Notes: generated from the sequence alone by a model not told the origin. Counted from the stretch's first letter, positions 52,601-64,000 are shown. The stretch: 64,000 bases of DNA from Membranipora membranacea (GCA_914767715.1 OU612074.1:22492062-22556061); one strand, 5' to 3'. Made by a program: numbers and translations.

Positions 52601-55600
52601 ACAAGTTACAATAGAATACAATACATTACAATACAAGATAGCCGGTTGAGAAATGAGGTACCAAGTTTATTTTTCGGACGACGTAAGATCGGTTTGAAAA
52701 TTGAGTAGAAGTAGAACGATCACCAACCATAATCCTGGTGGCGGGTTTGCATCATAAACATGTATATGTCAGTCCCAATATTCTTGGAGTTTAATCAAGT
52801 GTTTACAGTATCTCCACAGTGCAGATCTTACCATGGTTAGAATGTGATCCATTGCTCACATCACCGTTGGGGTGTTTGGCAGGTTTTCCCTCATCATCAG
52901 ATGAGTCATTGTCAGAACTTGAGCTATCAGCACGGCTCATCACCTTTCTTACTGTGAGGTTATGAAGTGAAGGCTTCTCATTGACCTGTGAGGTAACAAG
53001 AAAAACAGAACATAATGTGTGATGTGAGTTACCACCAATCCTTTAAGTTACTAGAGCTTCTCCAATGAATCTGTAACCTAATATCTGTGTTAGAATGTGT
53101 GATCAGAGTCATTGGGGAGGGTGGGAATCTCATTTCAAGCGCATGGGATAAAACCTTGTGATAGAGTTGTCATACCTATAGGGCTCCGAGCTATCTCACA
53201 GGAGGAGAACGATGAAAAAATCAAACATGACTACATTGAAAATCTGCCACTTAACAAATAAAGTTTAGGGCAGTAATTTCTGGTACGCATTGGCTTAAAG
53301 GGCAACCAAGGTTTCGCAGCAATGCATTAATGGGTAGCAAATAATGTGCTGGGACGCATCAGCTTTGTGCATTACGCGATGCAAAACTCAAAGTAGTTGC
53401 TGACTCTAAGCTGGGCAACACTTCAGTTTAGGGGAGGTTCCAAGACTTTGCTGTAATAATTATAGAGCACAGGCTAAATAATAACAGGAACAGGAAACTG
53501 CTATGTGGTATTCTCTTTTAGCTGAGTTTGAGTACCTGATGAAAGAAATGTTTCACAAGAATTCTGGCTGAATAATCATCCGAATTATATTTTGTCTTTT
53601 TCCCCATGCAGAAGGTGCAATCTGCTATTAATCAATGGCCATCAATGAGAAGTTGTTTGAAACCTTGGTTGCCCTTTAAGCCAATGAGGATGAATAGATA
53701 AATTTTATTATCATATAAATATATTAATATATGAAAATGTATGTAATAACACAAATAGCAGAGTGCGCAACACAGTAAGTATAATCAGTTCTTACCATCT
53801 GAGATACAGATCCCTCGATCCCGCCGTGTGCTTGATACAGAGGAACGTCTGTAGATTTCCCATTCTCTGCTCCAGTAAATGGGTTTGGTCTGTCTACCGA
53901 TTGACTCAGCTTGTCTGTAAAGGGCGAATCTTATTTGTGATCAGCAAAAGACATACTGCAAACCCTCAGGTAAAAGGATTTTACTGCCATCTTGATTAAA
54001 ATTAGCAAAACACAGGAAATTTCAGCAGCTGATCAGGTCGATGATGAAAATAGTTTTGTCTGATCTACCTGGAAATTCAGGCAAAAGTAAAATGGTGCTA
54101 ACTTTGTCAACATGTCTAAATAATTTTCCATCACCCTGCATGAAGAAAGAACACCAAATTTTCCTAACTGATGTTGCTGTTAAATCATAACAGGAGAACT
54201 TCAGCAGTATGAAACACTCAATCTCACCCAGAACTTGAACAACTGAAGCCGTGGCTGAATGTAATATTGAGGTTAGCAAAGATTCACCAATTTTACCAAA
54301 TATTTTGCTGTCCATCATAATAATTTAGACTAAAGATCAGAAGTGCGTAAGTAACTAGCTCTATTCCTGTCTGCTGACGATGTTTGATTTGGTAAATGTA
54401 GCAAAGTTCTTGTGTGAAGGTGAAATCGCACTGTATATTTTATATATGCAGCAGGGGTATCCTTCCAATGACAGGTATTTATTGATTTTATAGGAGAAAT
54501 TGCCCCTGCAGCCAATGACATTAACGTATCAAAGATTGAACCCTAGCTGACTTTGCCGGCTAATGACAAGGCTAGTATTATGGTGGTATCCTGGTGGGGT
54601 GCCAGGCGCATAACTTAAGTAATATATCAACAATATCAGCCAAGCAATGACTCAACGTCACTGTCAGTCTTTTAAAGAGCAGCAAAAAGTTCTCTACATA
54701 TATCAATAACAGTGTGCTACGTATAAACTCAAATTTACAAGATATACTGCATTTTACTACCATAACGACATGACCTAAAGCATGGAATAACATGATAATA
54801 TCACATTATACCTACAAGGATTAATCAATCTCTGTGAATTCTCTCTTAACCTTCAGTTTCTTGAAAACATCAAAAGCGACATTCTCCACTCTCAGTATTA
54901 AACCCACCACATTGTTATATAGCAAGAAGGAGAAGTGAACAAGTAAGCCATGCAGTTATGCTGCAAAAATTGGGGCAGCTATAGTCTGGGTGCACAGACT
55001 AAAACACCCAATAAGATGTCTGATCACTTCAGACTTATGTTAATGCATAGGCGAACATTCTTTGGTGAGCAATGAAGCCTGAACAGTTTCTAGCATTATT
55101 ACCCCTCACCGCATGCAGAGCTCGTAAATAGCAACATAGAGCCCCTCCCTCTTGGTGACTGGAGGCCATAATAACATAACTATATTCCTAGGTTTTGGTT
55201 TTGAGATTTGCAGGTCTTTTCATAGGCTTTAACATCCCCCTAAATCTATTTGTAATACCAAAGTTGTTGACAAATATTGATTTCATGTCCCCATTAACCA
55301 TAACCACCCGTTTGATTACTCAATGTTATAACCTTATGTTAACCAGGACAAAAGCCCTCCAGGTCGCCACACCTGTGTCATTCAGAGTATATTGTGTTGT
55401 CGCCACACCTGTGTCATTCAGAGTATATTGTGTTGTCGCCACACCTGTGTCATTCAGAGTATATTGTGTTGTTGCCACATCAGTAGACTGAGTCGATATA
55501 TAGCTTTTAGTGCCTGACTGTAAGTTTGAGTAGTTCAGGAGAGTCAGTCAGTTTTTATTTCAATTTTATGGGGAGTTGTCCCATTTTTAAGTTTGAAGGA

Positions 55601-58600
55601 TAAACATAGACGACTACCAAATTAATGTTAGCAACACACAGGGGTGGCTTCATGCTGCTGGGGCCGGCCATGAGGAGGTTGTACTAGAGAAGGCCTCGAA
55701 ACAGCGTTTGACTCATGGTTTCTAGCTGAAAACCTGTGTGTTGTGCAGTGGTACGCGCACCACTGTATGTTGTATCTCCTTTGGGAGATAGAAACCAGAC
55801 AAATGAGTTCAATGTCTGGTTTTGAAAAAAAATACTATGAAGTCAAGTATCTTTGTTTGGAATTTCACTTCTGCTATGAAAGATAATCAACCTTTTGTTT
55901 TTATCTAAATCACTCTTAATACTTAAAAAAATTTACGCATGACAGGTAAGCAACTTTAGCTATTATGCGTATAAGTTATCATGTCAGACTTTATATGTCT
56001 TATCGGAGTCCTGATATCCCTAACAAACAAATCGCTTTGTCAGATATCTTATTTTTGAATAGTCCCATTTCAATTTCAATTTTCTGATTATAGAGTTGCA
56101 GCATTTAGTTAAAAAAATGCAGAATCCAAAATTAATTTTGCATACTATCACAAAATTTGAAACTTCATTGGATGAAATTGACCAAGTTTTGTCCATTTTA
56201 AAAATCTTCATTCATAAAGATGTCAAATTTGAGGGACTTGAAGATTCTTATAAGGCTTTGAAGTTACCCAATAGCAGCCTAGAGACTTAGAAACTTAACC
56301 TATAAATCAATTCCCTCCGGTAAGGTACAGAACTTACCGTTATCAGCGCTGAGGGTCTCAGACTCATCGCTCGGCTGTAATCGTCTCATCGATGACCTCA
56401 CCACAGCGCTGCCGTACGTAGAGCTCAACTCGTGCTTATACTTCTCATCTAACTGCTGATAGAACCAATCACCAGCAACGGCAGGCAGCTGCCTGTAAAC
56501 AGGCAAACATTATATACATATAATAAGTATTATCTATGTCCTTTATTATTATCTATGTCTGTAAGCGAGCAAACATGGATGAAATACTCAGTAGCTGTGA
56601 CCATAAATAGATGAAATGTATAGGTGGCTTAACATTGAAGGGAAATAAAATGGATCGAACCTTTGATGTCACAAAATTTGTCTTATGAAATAAAATGAAT
56701 ACATTGAATGGCTGCTGTGTTGTAAAATCAAATAGTTTTGAGCTCAATAAAAAAGATGGCAATGCTGCTCATGTTGCTGATTTTGGTGGTTGTACCAGCA
56801 CATTCTAACTACAGGATAACATTGTGACAGAGTCAGCACAGCACAGATATAGCGGTGTCGCCTTCCATCAAGAAAGGAAACCCTCAGAGTTCAAGGTTAT
56901 GAGATAGCAAAACCATTGTTCCATTAAGACCTAAATGTTTCCAAATTATGGATTTTCATCAATTTCCCAACATAGGTACTAGTTCAGTTAGGATCAGTTC
57001 AAGTTGTCATCTCTTGTAACACAGACGGACAACTCCTCCCAAATTATGTAGGGATTTTATCTGCCAATTTTTGGTGCGACATAAAAGACTAAGTAATATT
57101 ACGGAGATAAGAGGATGTACTGATCATCTCTCATCAGTGTCAGGTGGCAGGTTTTATAGTTAGTGATTTTATCAGATATTCATCAAAGGATGTCCCATTA
57201 CATCAATTACGCTCTCAATGTGGTGTGACTTACTTCAAGTAGGGTAATGTCCTGTGAGGAATGTCATGATTGATCCTAAGTGTCACTAACCAAGTCCATA
57301 AATAGTCCCTATTATAATTTCCCTTTCTTCCCTATCTACCCCTCAAAACAACACTCAATTCGGTTCACCAATTCAGTCAACAATACTGCTCCATTTTTCC
57401 AAGGGAGAGAGTTAAACCTACTGAAGCAACCTAACCAGCATTCCATGATACTATATTTATGGGATATTATTCACCGTCTTTTTCTCGTCAACCATGTGAG
57501 AAACAACAACTGTAGAGCTAGGGGTAGTAATGGAGCAGGCTGATAAATGAGCACTTATGATCTCACTTGAATTGAACAAATCTAATTGGCAAGAGCCATT
57601 AGTTAGTAATGGCATTGAGGGGAATTACTACAGGATAACCCTTCTACAACCAGATCACTGAACAAATATTTGCAACATAATCACATCACATCATCCTTAA
57701 TTTCATTAAGGGGTGAAACCTGCCAGAGATCTTGTAAATAAAACAGACCATGAACTGTAATATTGGCTGTGTAGTGAGGTGAGAGTGATGAGGTTTACCT
57801 ACCGTTGTTTGTAGCAGAGAGAACACAACCACTGATAAGTCGTAGAGTTTGTCACTTCAGTACGACAGTTACCACATATCAGATGTTTACATTTAGGGCA
57901 CAGCTCTCCTCTGCTAAATATTAGCCCCAGCTCCTCGTGACATCTCTGACATTGTCGGGACTTCTGGACCTCCCCTACCTTGATCGCGGACTGTTGTCTC
58001 AACTGGTTGATCTCATTCTTTAGCTCTCTGGAACGAACAAAGCAATGACTAACTTACCAGCCTGATGCAAGAGTATGGTCAATTCAACTCAAGACTCAAG
58101 ACTATTCAAAATGAATTGGGAAGAATTGTTTTTGCCTAAGAGAAAGGGGTCTTTTTTAATATGAAATCACCATACCATCATTATTTGTTCATTCTTTCTG
58201 AGTAACTGTTAGGGTGAAAGATAACACTCTTCGGGCAGAACTGTCACAGATGAGCTGCTGTGAGTTAGGACCACAGACTTAATATTTTAAGTCTATGTTT
58301 AAGATGACCTAACTTATAGGAACATTAAATAAATTTTTACAGGTATACAGTAAATAGCATGAGGAATTTTATCATCGCTTGTCTCCCTCGACTGGAGAGA
58401 CTGCAGGCTACCAGTCACGATGTACCGACACACTCATCTCTTTAGATCTGTGCGACGGTGCGACAGTGCGACGGTACCCTGAGAACTACACATTCCACAG
58501 TCAACTACATCTGCTGTACACTAAGATGAGCATATTAGGACATTCCAGAGCATTAATTGGTAAAAATCAACAACATGCTATCATACCCTGACATACCCTG

Positions 58601-60852
58601 ACATACCCTGACACATTTCATGAATACTTATGCACATCCTACTCTGTATTTTTGCGACAAACAATCAGACCTAGGGCCTTCTAACAGACTCTCCGTGTAA
58701 TTCATCTCACTTTTCCTAATGGTTCAACCACACAACTGTTGGAATCTCAGGAAATTTCTCTGTGGGCGACAGACGCCCACTTCGAGAGGGTAGAAATGGT
58801 TATGATTGGAATTGCAAGCCCCTGTAAACATTTTTGGTTACTCATATATTACTTTTCGTTAAAATTGTGACCATAATATCAAAGTCTAAGCCTAAGACCA
58901 ACCACTTACGCTCCATGAAATTCCAGGGCTTAATTTCAATTTCATCATCAAAAATTGAATAAGCGAAGACTTACACCATGTAGGTCTGAACCAGGCAGTA
59001 AGAGCTCATTCTGTAGGTCTGAACCAGGCAGTAAGAGCTCATTCTGTAGGTCTGAACCAGGCAGTAAGAGCTCATTCTGTAGGTCTGAACCAGGCAGTAA
59101 GAGCTCATTCTGTAGGTCTGAACCAGGCAGTAAGAGCTCATTCTGTAGGTCTGAACCAGGCAGTAAGAGCTCATTCTGTAGGTCTGAACCAGGCAGTAAG
59201 AGCTCATTCTGTAGGTCTGAACCAGGCAGTAAGAGCTCATTCTGTAGGTCTGAACCAGGCAGTAAGAGCTCATTCTGTAGGTCTGAACCAGGCAGTAAGA
59301 GCAGGCAGTAAGAGCAGGCAGTAAGAGCTCATCCTGTAGGTCTGAACCAGGCAGTAAGAGCTCATTCTGTAGGTCTGAACCAGGCAGTAAGAGCTCATCC
59401 TGTAGGTCTGAACCAGGCAGTAAGAGCTCATCCTGTAGGTCTGAACCAGGCAGTAAGAGCTCATTCTGTAGGTCTGAACCAGGCAGTAAGAGCTCATTCT
59501 GTAGGTCTGAACCAGGCAGTAAGAGCTCATTCTGTAGGTCTGAACCAGGCAGTAAGAGCTCATTCTGTAGGTCTGAACCAGGCAGTAAGAGCTCATTCTG
59601 TAGGTCTGAACCAGGCAGTAAGAGCAGGCAGTAAGAGCAGGCAGTAAGAGCTCATCCTGTAGGTCTGAACCAGGCAGTAAGAGCTCATTCTGTAGGTCTG
59701 AACCAGGCAGTAAGAGCTCATCCTGTAGGTCTGAACCAGGCAGTAAGAGCTCATTCTGTAGGTCTGAACCAGGCAGTAAGAGCTCATTCTGTAGGTCTGA
59801 ACCAGGCAGTAAGAGCAGGCAGTAAGAGCAGGCAGTAAGAGCTCATCCTGTAGGTCTGAACCAGGCAGTAAGAGCTCATCCTGTAGGTCTGAACCAGGCA
59901 GTAAGAGCTCATCCATGTCAGACATTTGGTGTCACATGACAGGGCCGTAGTAGGGGAGTCAGAAATCTTTCAGGGGGAGAAGTAACACCAGGGTGATGTA
60001 AGCTCCTCCTGTGGAGTCTGGGGTTATTCCCCAGCCTCCAAAGCAATTTTAATGATATAAATAGCATATGGAAGTCCCAAATGAGCTGATATTGACATGA
60101 AATATAGCATTTTTAGGCCACTTTATTGAGCGTTCTAGGGGAGGCAGAGCGCCCTTGCTTCCCGTAGAACTACGGGCCTGCATGAGGGGTACTGTACTGA
60201 CTCACTAACATCATACTACCCTCATGTTACGTATTATGATACCATATATACTACACTCATTCACTGTGTTACACACTCTCACTCTTACACTACCGGGAGT
60301 GGCGCCGGCCTCAGGGAGCGGGGACAAGCAGTCATCAATGAAATTCTATGCGGGTCACATGTACACAAACTGACTGTACAGGCATTCTAACTTCGCAGTG
60401 AGTGTGTGTTACATCAGAGTGTGAAGATAGTCAGGCAACTCTGCTGGTTAGCCCTAAACGTAATTTTAATTATCTAAAATTTATGAAAAGATGAATTTAC
60501 AGCAAAGATAAATACATCTGACTACATGGCCGACCGACAGAGTGATCAATGTTGGAGATGCTTATTTCAAATTTGCGAGTTAATTTCAGCAGCAGCATTG
60601 AGCTCTTACTTAGTTTGTAGAATGCAAAGGAGACCAAACTGTTACAGTAGGGGTGGTACATCTGAGTAAGTGCAATGCCCCCTGTGTCCTACAAGCTACA
60701 GCTGACACAGATGGGAGGGGGACTCACTTTTTTCTGGCATCCTCTGCGTTCCTCAGTTCCTCGTCTCGTTTGAGTACATTGAGAATCGTCTGTCTCTCCT
60801 CTATAGAGAGAAAGGTCAGATCCAGATCCACGTCTATATCCACCATCTTCAT
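41559..60852 (-). CDS. Synaptotagmin-like (Slp/granuphilin-type) Rab effector, 18 coding exons
   Basis: Predicted 1233 residues; exons sum to 3702 bp in phase. Exons 5' to 3': 60852-60728, 58027-57803, 56492-56338, 53914-53796, 52985-52832, 52552-52381, 51593-50287, 49978-49761, 49425-49279, 48462-48424, 47943-47863, 47452-47352, 44889-44742, 44028-43906, 43577-43366, 43023-42933, 42472-42364, 41734-41559. Order: Rab-binding helix, FYVE-like zinc finger with eight Cys, second helix (GDWFYQQLDEKYK), long Ser/Asp/Glu-rich linker, then C2A and C2B. Slp proteins bind GTP-Rab27-type GTPases and tether secretory vesicles to the plasma membrane. C2A lacks several calcium ligands, so it is probably calcium-independent. 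Metazoan Slps are usually 400-950 residues; the extra length is the linker. Confidence 0.9.
41850..42314. mobile_element. CATAGACTTAATA MITE with 8-bp target duplication
   Basis: 465 bp in the last Slp intron. Ends CATAGACTTAATAATAAACC and its complement extend over about 37 bp. Direct repeats ATCGTATC flank both sides. Inner inverted similarity (for example 'aaaatccgatcaaaat' against 'attttgatcggatttt') makes it nearly a full palindrome. Confidence 0.85.
42323..42350. mobile_element. Minimal 28-bp palindrome of the CATAGAC MITE
   Basis: It is made only of the two MITE ends joined (CATAGACTTAATAA and TTATTAAGTCTATG). It sits 8 bp from the full MITE and is flanked by related 8-mers (ATCGTATC, GTCATATC). 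Confidence 0.75.
44890..47351. other. Slp intron within C2A, 2.5 kb
   Basis: AT-rich, with a short ATCA-rich microsatellite at about 46015-46065. No other gene or clear element was recognised. Confidence 0.4.
49467..49610 (+). repeat. (CAAT)n microsatellite with CATC interruptions
   Basis: About 35 tetranucleotide units in a Slp intron, forming an artefactual open frame (Gln-Ser-Ile-Asn repeats). Confidence 0.95.
50287..51593 (-). CDS. Large linker exon of the Slp gene (435 codons)
   Basis: This 1307-bp exon encodes a low-complexity, Ser/Asp/Glu/Pro-rich segment with no folded domain. It includes SFSDSSSSEEESDETDEERD, a proline-rich PRPPKPPRS that could bind SH3 domains, and many SP/TP sites. 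The acceptor was chosen at the second of two tandem CAG sites (after 'gacagacag') because only that one keeps phase 2. Confidence 0.85.
53289..53685. mobile_element. MITE with perfect 26-bp TIR and TTAA
   Basis: ATTGGCTTAAAGGGCAACCA... at 53289 is matched by its exact complement ending at 53685. TTAA sits at both ends just before AGGGCAACC, compatible with TTAA-targeting elements (piggyBac or Kolobok type). It lies in a Slp intron and has no coding. Confidence 0.75.
53999..56337. other. Slp intron, about 2.4 kb, with one minisatellite
   Basis: Open frames in both strands are short and without motifs. The one at 55195-55491 is held open by the 36-bp repeat below. Confidence 0.4.
55364..55476 (+). 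repeat. 36-bp minisatellite, about 3.2 copies
   Basis: The unit reads GTCGCCACACCTGTGTCATT then CAGAGTATATTGTGTT; copies are nearly identical. Confidence 0.9.
57803..60852 (-). CDS. Slp homology domain exons (Rab-binding helix and zinc finger)
   Basis: Exon 60852-60728 begins MKMVDIDVDLDLTFLSIEER and continues QTILNVLKRDEEL, the acidic-Leu start typical of the Slp SHD1 helix. Exon 58027-57803 continues with a helix (KNEINQLRQQSAIKVGEVQK) and four CxxC pairs (CQRC, CPKC, CGNC, CSLC) forming the zinc finger. The ATG at 60852 lies 13 bp inside an acceptor at 60866, and a 5'UTR exon further upstream is likely. The intron between the two exons holds the 33-bp minisatellite. Confidence 0.85.
58271..58296. 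mobile_element. Minimal palindrome of the CATAGAC MITE
   Basis: CACAGACTTAATATTTTAAG followed by TCTATG: two MITE ends joined, one substitution from perfect. Confidence 0.6.
58975..59918 (+). repeat. 33-bp minisatellite, about 28 copies, in the first Slp coding intron
   Basis: The unit reads TGTAGGTCTGAACCAGGCAG then TAAGAGCTCATTC, with a T/C variant near the end. Three places carry an inserted shorter subrepeat (GCAGGCAGTAAGA) at about 59300, 59625 and 59815. Because 33 is divisible by three, open frames appear on both strands (CRSEPGSKSSF on plus); these are not genes. Confidence 0.95.
59940..60180. mobile_element. Small hAT-like element (CAGGGCCGTAG ends)
   Basis: It begins CAGGGCCGTAGTA and ends CTACGGGCCTG, an imperfect TIR of the type seen in hAT elements. 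It is about 240 bp, with no coding. A clean 8-bp target duplication is not visible. Confidence 0.5.
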
Positions 60853-62334
60853 CACTTACAACTTCCTGTAAGTAAGTAAGGGACAGTAAGTCTCAGTAAG
60901 TCTCAGTAAGTAAGGGACGATAAGTATTAAGTCTTAGCATATCTGTACAAGGAGGGTCTGTATCACCTTGTCACATGAGCACTTTTACTGTTTTTTTTAT
61001 TTAAGTTTTGGGTAACGAAAGGCTTATGGCTGTATCTATTATCTGTGTGAATAACATACCATGGAATGGTCTAACTAACCATATTGTCAAATTTTTGAGG
61101 AGCAACAACATTTTCACCCTGACATTATGAAGGTTTAATAAAAAGTCAGGGGAGTAAGATGCCTGAGAAATCACCAACGCTAAAAGTAAATAGTATATCC
61201 TAATACTCAAATTGCGGTTGAAGCTTGTTTTGATTGTAACGGTACATACACTATGTTTCCATGTGTCGATTTTGTAAGGATTTTGCGAGTAATCGCCCCA
61301 TAAAAACGGCATTAAAGTCCAATTCCGATTGTGACGAATGACTTTTTGGATGCAAATATCCATACTGAGTTTATTCTACCTATTTTCTAATTGGCGCGTG
61401 GCTGAACGCTTGCACACAATGACTTCAAAGGGATTACACTGGATTCTAACCATTCGAAATTGGAGTGAACCACAAAATCGAAGCATGGAACCATAGTGAT
61501 AATGTACCAAGTCATCCAATATCAAAACATACCAAAATACTGGAAGTACTAAAATACAATTTACAAACCCCAAAAATGCCTGATTTAGTTGGTCAATGGG
61601 CAATATAGTATTTGAAGTGAAATATTTCAGGACATAATCAATATATCAAACAACCATTACCAACATATAAAATCCCACAATCCTATCTGATCTTTCAGAT
61701 AAAATGCTAGGTTCTTTTTCCAGCAACAAAATTTACAAAATGGAGGATGCTTAGCTGTAACACTCACCTGGATATGCTACCTTCTTCGTAGGAGCACAAA
61801 ACACGACTAGCCAGCTCAGGTCTGCAGATCAACAGGTGATGAAATAATAACTGTGTGGCTAATACTGAGCGGGAGCTGTGTGACTGCGTGGTGGTACAGC
61901 TGCTTTAGCTATCTTAGTATGCTGGTAGGAGAGACATTCCAACACAGCCTATCACTCTGATAATCAGACAAACTCTGCTGGTATCAGGTGATCGCTGAGA
62001 AGAAGCTTTTAGTGTATATAGGCTAGCAGCTGGAAGTCCTAACCAGACTGAGTCATTTAGAGGCGGCAGCAGGTCAGCGGTTAACAGATCAGCAGCAGCA
62101 GAGGCAGAGAGGTGTTATCTACAGAGTATGAGTGTCTACAAATATACCCATATATAAATATTATATACAGCTGCATGTGTGTAAAGTGCTTCTATTTCCA
62201 TGTATGAGTAGTACAGATAACAGCTCACTAAAGTGTCGCTGACATTTCACCAAATATAGCATATTGATTTGTTCTATATCTTATTTGCATCACTATCTTG
62301 GGTTGTTCCTGATGTCATAGTTCCCCCTCACCCC
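60853..62334. other. Slp upstream region with a probable 5'UTR exon
   Basis: A consensus minus-strand donor (CCAG|gtgagtg) ends a possible non-coding exon whose 3' edge is 61768. Its 5' edge cannot be set. The ORFs at 61001-61363 and 61376-61603 (minus) have no motif. Confidence 0.4.
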
Positions 62335-62355
62335 AACCCCCCCCCCCCCCCCGCC
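62335..62355 (+). repeat. Poly-C tract
   Basis: A C-run of about 15 with flanking C-rich sequence. Similar runs occur at 21178-21190 and 36182-36192. Confidence 0.9.
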
Positions 62356-62849
62356 TCCCCCTCCTCCTAACAATGAAGTTGTACTTATCGACACTCATCA
62401 AACAACCAACCAACCATTCTTGGTTCACTTGGCTAAACACCCCTTTTATTTTCTATAAAAACCAACATTATTTAAATGACAAATTATAGGATTAGGTCAG
62501 TGTAGGACATGCTTTATAGTAAGGGAGCTGATGTGATGATGAGATGGTGTGACTATTATGGGAGCGGGTCATTATCTTACATTAAAGATGGGACACCTTC
62601 AGAATTAGGCGTGTGTCTTGTAGGGAACTATTATAGGATTCAATGACAGAAACAATACGTAGCCATTGTTCATCTATATATTCTGGGATGTTGAGGCAAG
62701 AATTGCATTCTGGGTATATAATTAACAACCATGCTTGATCTTCCTATTTTGCTCCCTATGCTAGAATAACAATAACAACCATTTTACCACTCATAACTCT
62801 AAGTGCTAGGTGTTAAAAGTGCCTAGCTAACACATATATAGGTGTTACC

Positions 62850-62890
62850 AGTAGACTTAATAGTAATAGTTTGTTATAATTAAGTCTATG
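62850..62890. mobile_element. Minimal CATAGAC-family palindrome with target duplication GTGTTACC
   Basis: A 41-bp palindrome-like unit with TAGACTTAAT and ATTAAGTCTATG ends is flanked on both sides by GTGTTACC (62842-62849 and 62891-62898). This shows an 8-bp target duplication for the family. Confidence 0.75.
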
Positions 62891-63503
62891 GTGTTACCTA
62901 ATAGCTAATACATATATGTGATCAGCCTGTCACACCCTGCCAGGGCTCTCAGTCTGCTGTACCTCACTACATGCTGTTTTGGTGACCTTTATCAAAGTTT
63001 ATTTCTAACTCTGGCTGGAGCCGATTCATGAATGCAACATTAGCAATAAGTCAAAGAAGTCTTTACATCCCTGGATGAGCTGCTAATCAAAGTAATATAT
63101 ACTTAATATTATATGGACTATTTACCCTCCATGAGTGTAATGATGCTCAGAACTCAGTGTTCACATTGTAATCACCTGGAAGAGAAGAATTTTGGTGATA
63201 GCTGGGTAGGCTAATATACATTCCTGTTTTTGTATTTTCTATTCGATGCGCTTGCAAAGAGTTTACCTATAGCAGAAGGATCTAACTTGGCCCTTGCCAA
63301 TGATCTGGGGTTAATGCTTGAGCCCATACTAAATGAGCTAGGTAAAGCTCAGTCTAAGTATATAAATGAAATATTAGGTGGTCATAATATACTTCCATTA
63401 GTGCACAAGATGAACCAAATATATAAAACATCATAGTCTAAGTTTCATTGGGCTGTGATGGTGAAGTAGCTCTTCTCCTCCATTTGTGTTCAACTGTTTA
63501 CAC

Positions 63504-63548
63504 CATAGACTTAATACATATTAGGTTTTAATGTATATTAGGTCTATG
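63504..63548. mobile_element. Minimal CATAGAC-family palindrome
   Basis: CATAGACTTAATACATATTA paired with TAATGTATATTAGGTCTATG; 45 bp. The target duplication is not clear. Confidence 0.6.
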
Positions 63549-64000
63549 ATTAACAGTCTCAGTTGCCCCTCCAATGCAATGACCTCTCTTTGCAAGCAAA
63601 CTGGGATCAATGGATATGACTTCAATGGATTGTTACACCATGGTGTGAGGTGTTAGTTTGTGTTGGGAGAGTAGTGGTAGGAGACCATACTCTCCGGAGA
63701 GCAGTGGTGGGAGACCATACTCTCTGGAGAAACAAGATAATACCTGTTTGGGATGGATGGAGCACAGTAAAGTACAGAAGGCCCCGATGTGACTAATGTG
63801 CGAAGTATTTGAGAGGATGTTTTTTTCTTGGTATTTCGATTAATTCTGGGTGTTGTGGTATGTGGGTAGAGTTGGTAGAAGGAAAAGAGGGAAAATCCCC
63901 TAAGACAAGACCGGCTTCCCAGGTCAAGGATGTGATTAATCAAACTAACAAAGGAGCGATGTGTGGTCCTGTTAGGTGAGTCGAAAGGACACAGGACTGA

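Larger units (their letters stand above)
62356..64000. other. Intergenic end of the window, no gene established
   Basis: It holds two minimal CATAGAC palindromes (separate entries). A plus-strand frame at 63230-63436 looks somewhat protein-like (DALAKSLPIAEGSNLALAND...) but has no AG acceptor directly before it and no recognised family. An imperfect direct repeat (GGGAGACCATACTCTC) lies at about 63680-63725. Confidence 0.4.

Noticed and set aside
56096-56290. Plus-strand frame (KFETSLDEIDQVLSILKIF...) inside a Slp intron
   Set aside because: It is somewhat protein-like and may be a transposase scrap, but it is short, has no motif and no partner frames.
58955-59925. Long open frames on both strands (repeated CRSEPGSKSSF or SSYCLVQTYRM)
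   Set aside because: They are products of a 33-bp tandem repeat, which stays open in several frames because its length is a multiple of three. There is no unique sequence and no splice context.
63230-63436. Plus-strand frame with DALAKSLPIAEG near the right edge
   Set aside because: No acceptor or promoter context and no family match that I can defend; kept only as a note in the intergenic entry.

Overview
This is a eukaryotic, metazoan window. It is AT-rich, its genes are interrupted by short GT-AG introns, and transposon debris and minisatellites fill the gaps. A true (metazoan-type) caspase domain and a synaptotagmin-like (Slp) protein place it in an animal. The window alone does not give the species; an early-branching marine invertebrate such as a demosponge is my guess.

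Three genes can be assembled exon by exon with consistent splice phases. (1) Plus strand, 10046-33804: a gene of about 27 coding exons for a predicted 2081-residue protein. It has a short N-terminus, a very long leucine-rich-repeat (LRR) solenoid (about 40 LRRs, 38 of them encoded by 19 tandem near-identical exons), a Roc GTPase, a COR domain, a linker, and a complete caspase domain (p20 and p10) with His and Cys catalytic residues. This LRR-Roc-COR-caspase fusion is the main result: sensor, switch and protease on one chain, like a one-molecule inflammasome or apoptosome. (2) Minus strand, 38578-35592: a 5-exon type I membrane protein (405 residues) with signal peptide, CUB-like ectodomain, Ser/Thr-rich stalk, one membrane span and a tyrosine-containing tail. 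It converges on gene 1. (3) Minus strand, 60852-41559: an 18-coding-exon Slp/granuphilin-type Rab effector (1233 residues) with Rab-binding helix, FYVE-like zinc finger, long acidic and serine-rich linker, and C2A and C2B.

Layout: 1-119 may be the last coding piece of an upstream gene. 120-10000 is mostly non-coding, with SINEs, a foldback element and tandem repeats. 10046-33804 is the LRR-Roc-COR-caspase gene. Its intron at 19140-28383 is packed with a nested foldback composite, a long-TIR element and a decayed non-LTR retrotransposon. 35592-38578 is the receptor. 39575-40892 is a TIR element with an 8-bp target duplication. 41559-60852 is the Slp gene, whose introns hold MITEs and a large 33-bp minisatellite. 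62000-64000 holds only small repeats.

The LRR exons deserve most attention. Seventeen consecutive units repeat at exactly 274 bp. Each has a 141-bp symmetric phase-2 exon, so exons can be gained, lost or skipped without frameshift. The introns are nearly identical, while coding differences cluster at exposed positions of the LRR beta-strands. This suggests a recently expanded recognition surface under diversification.
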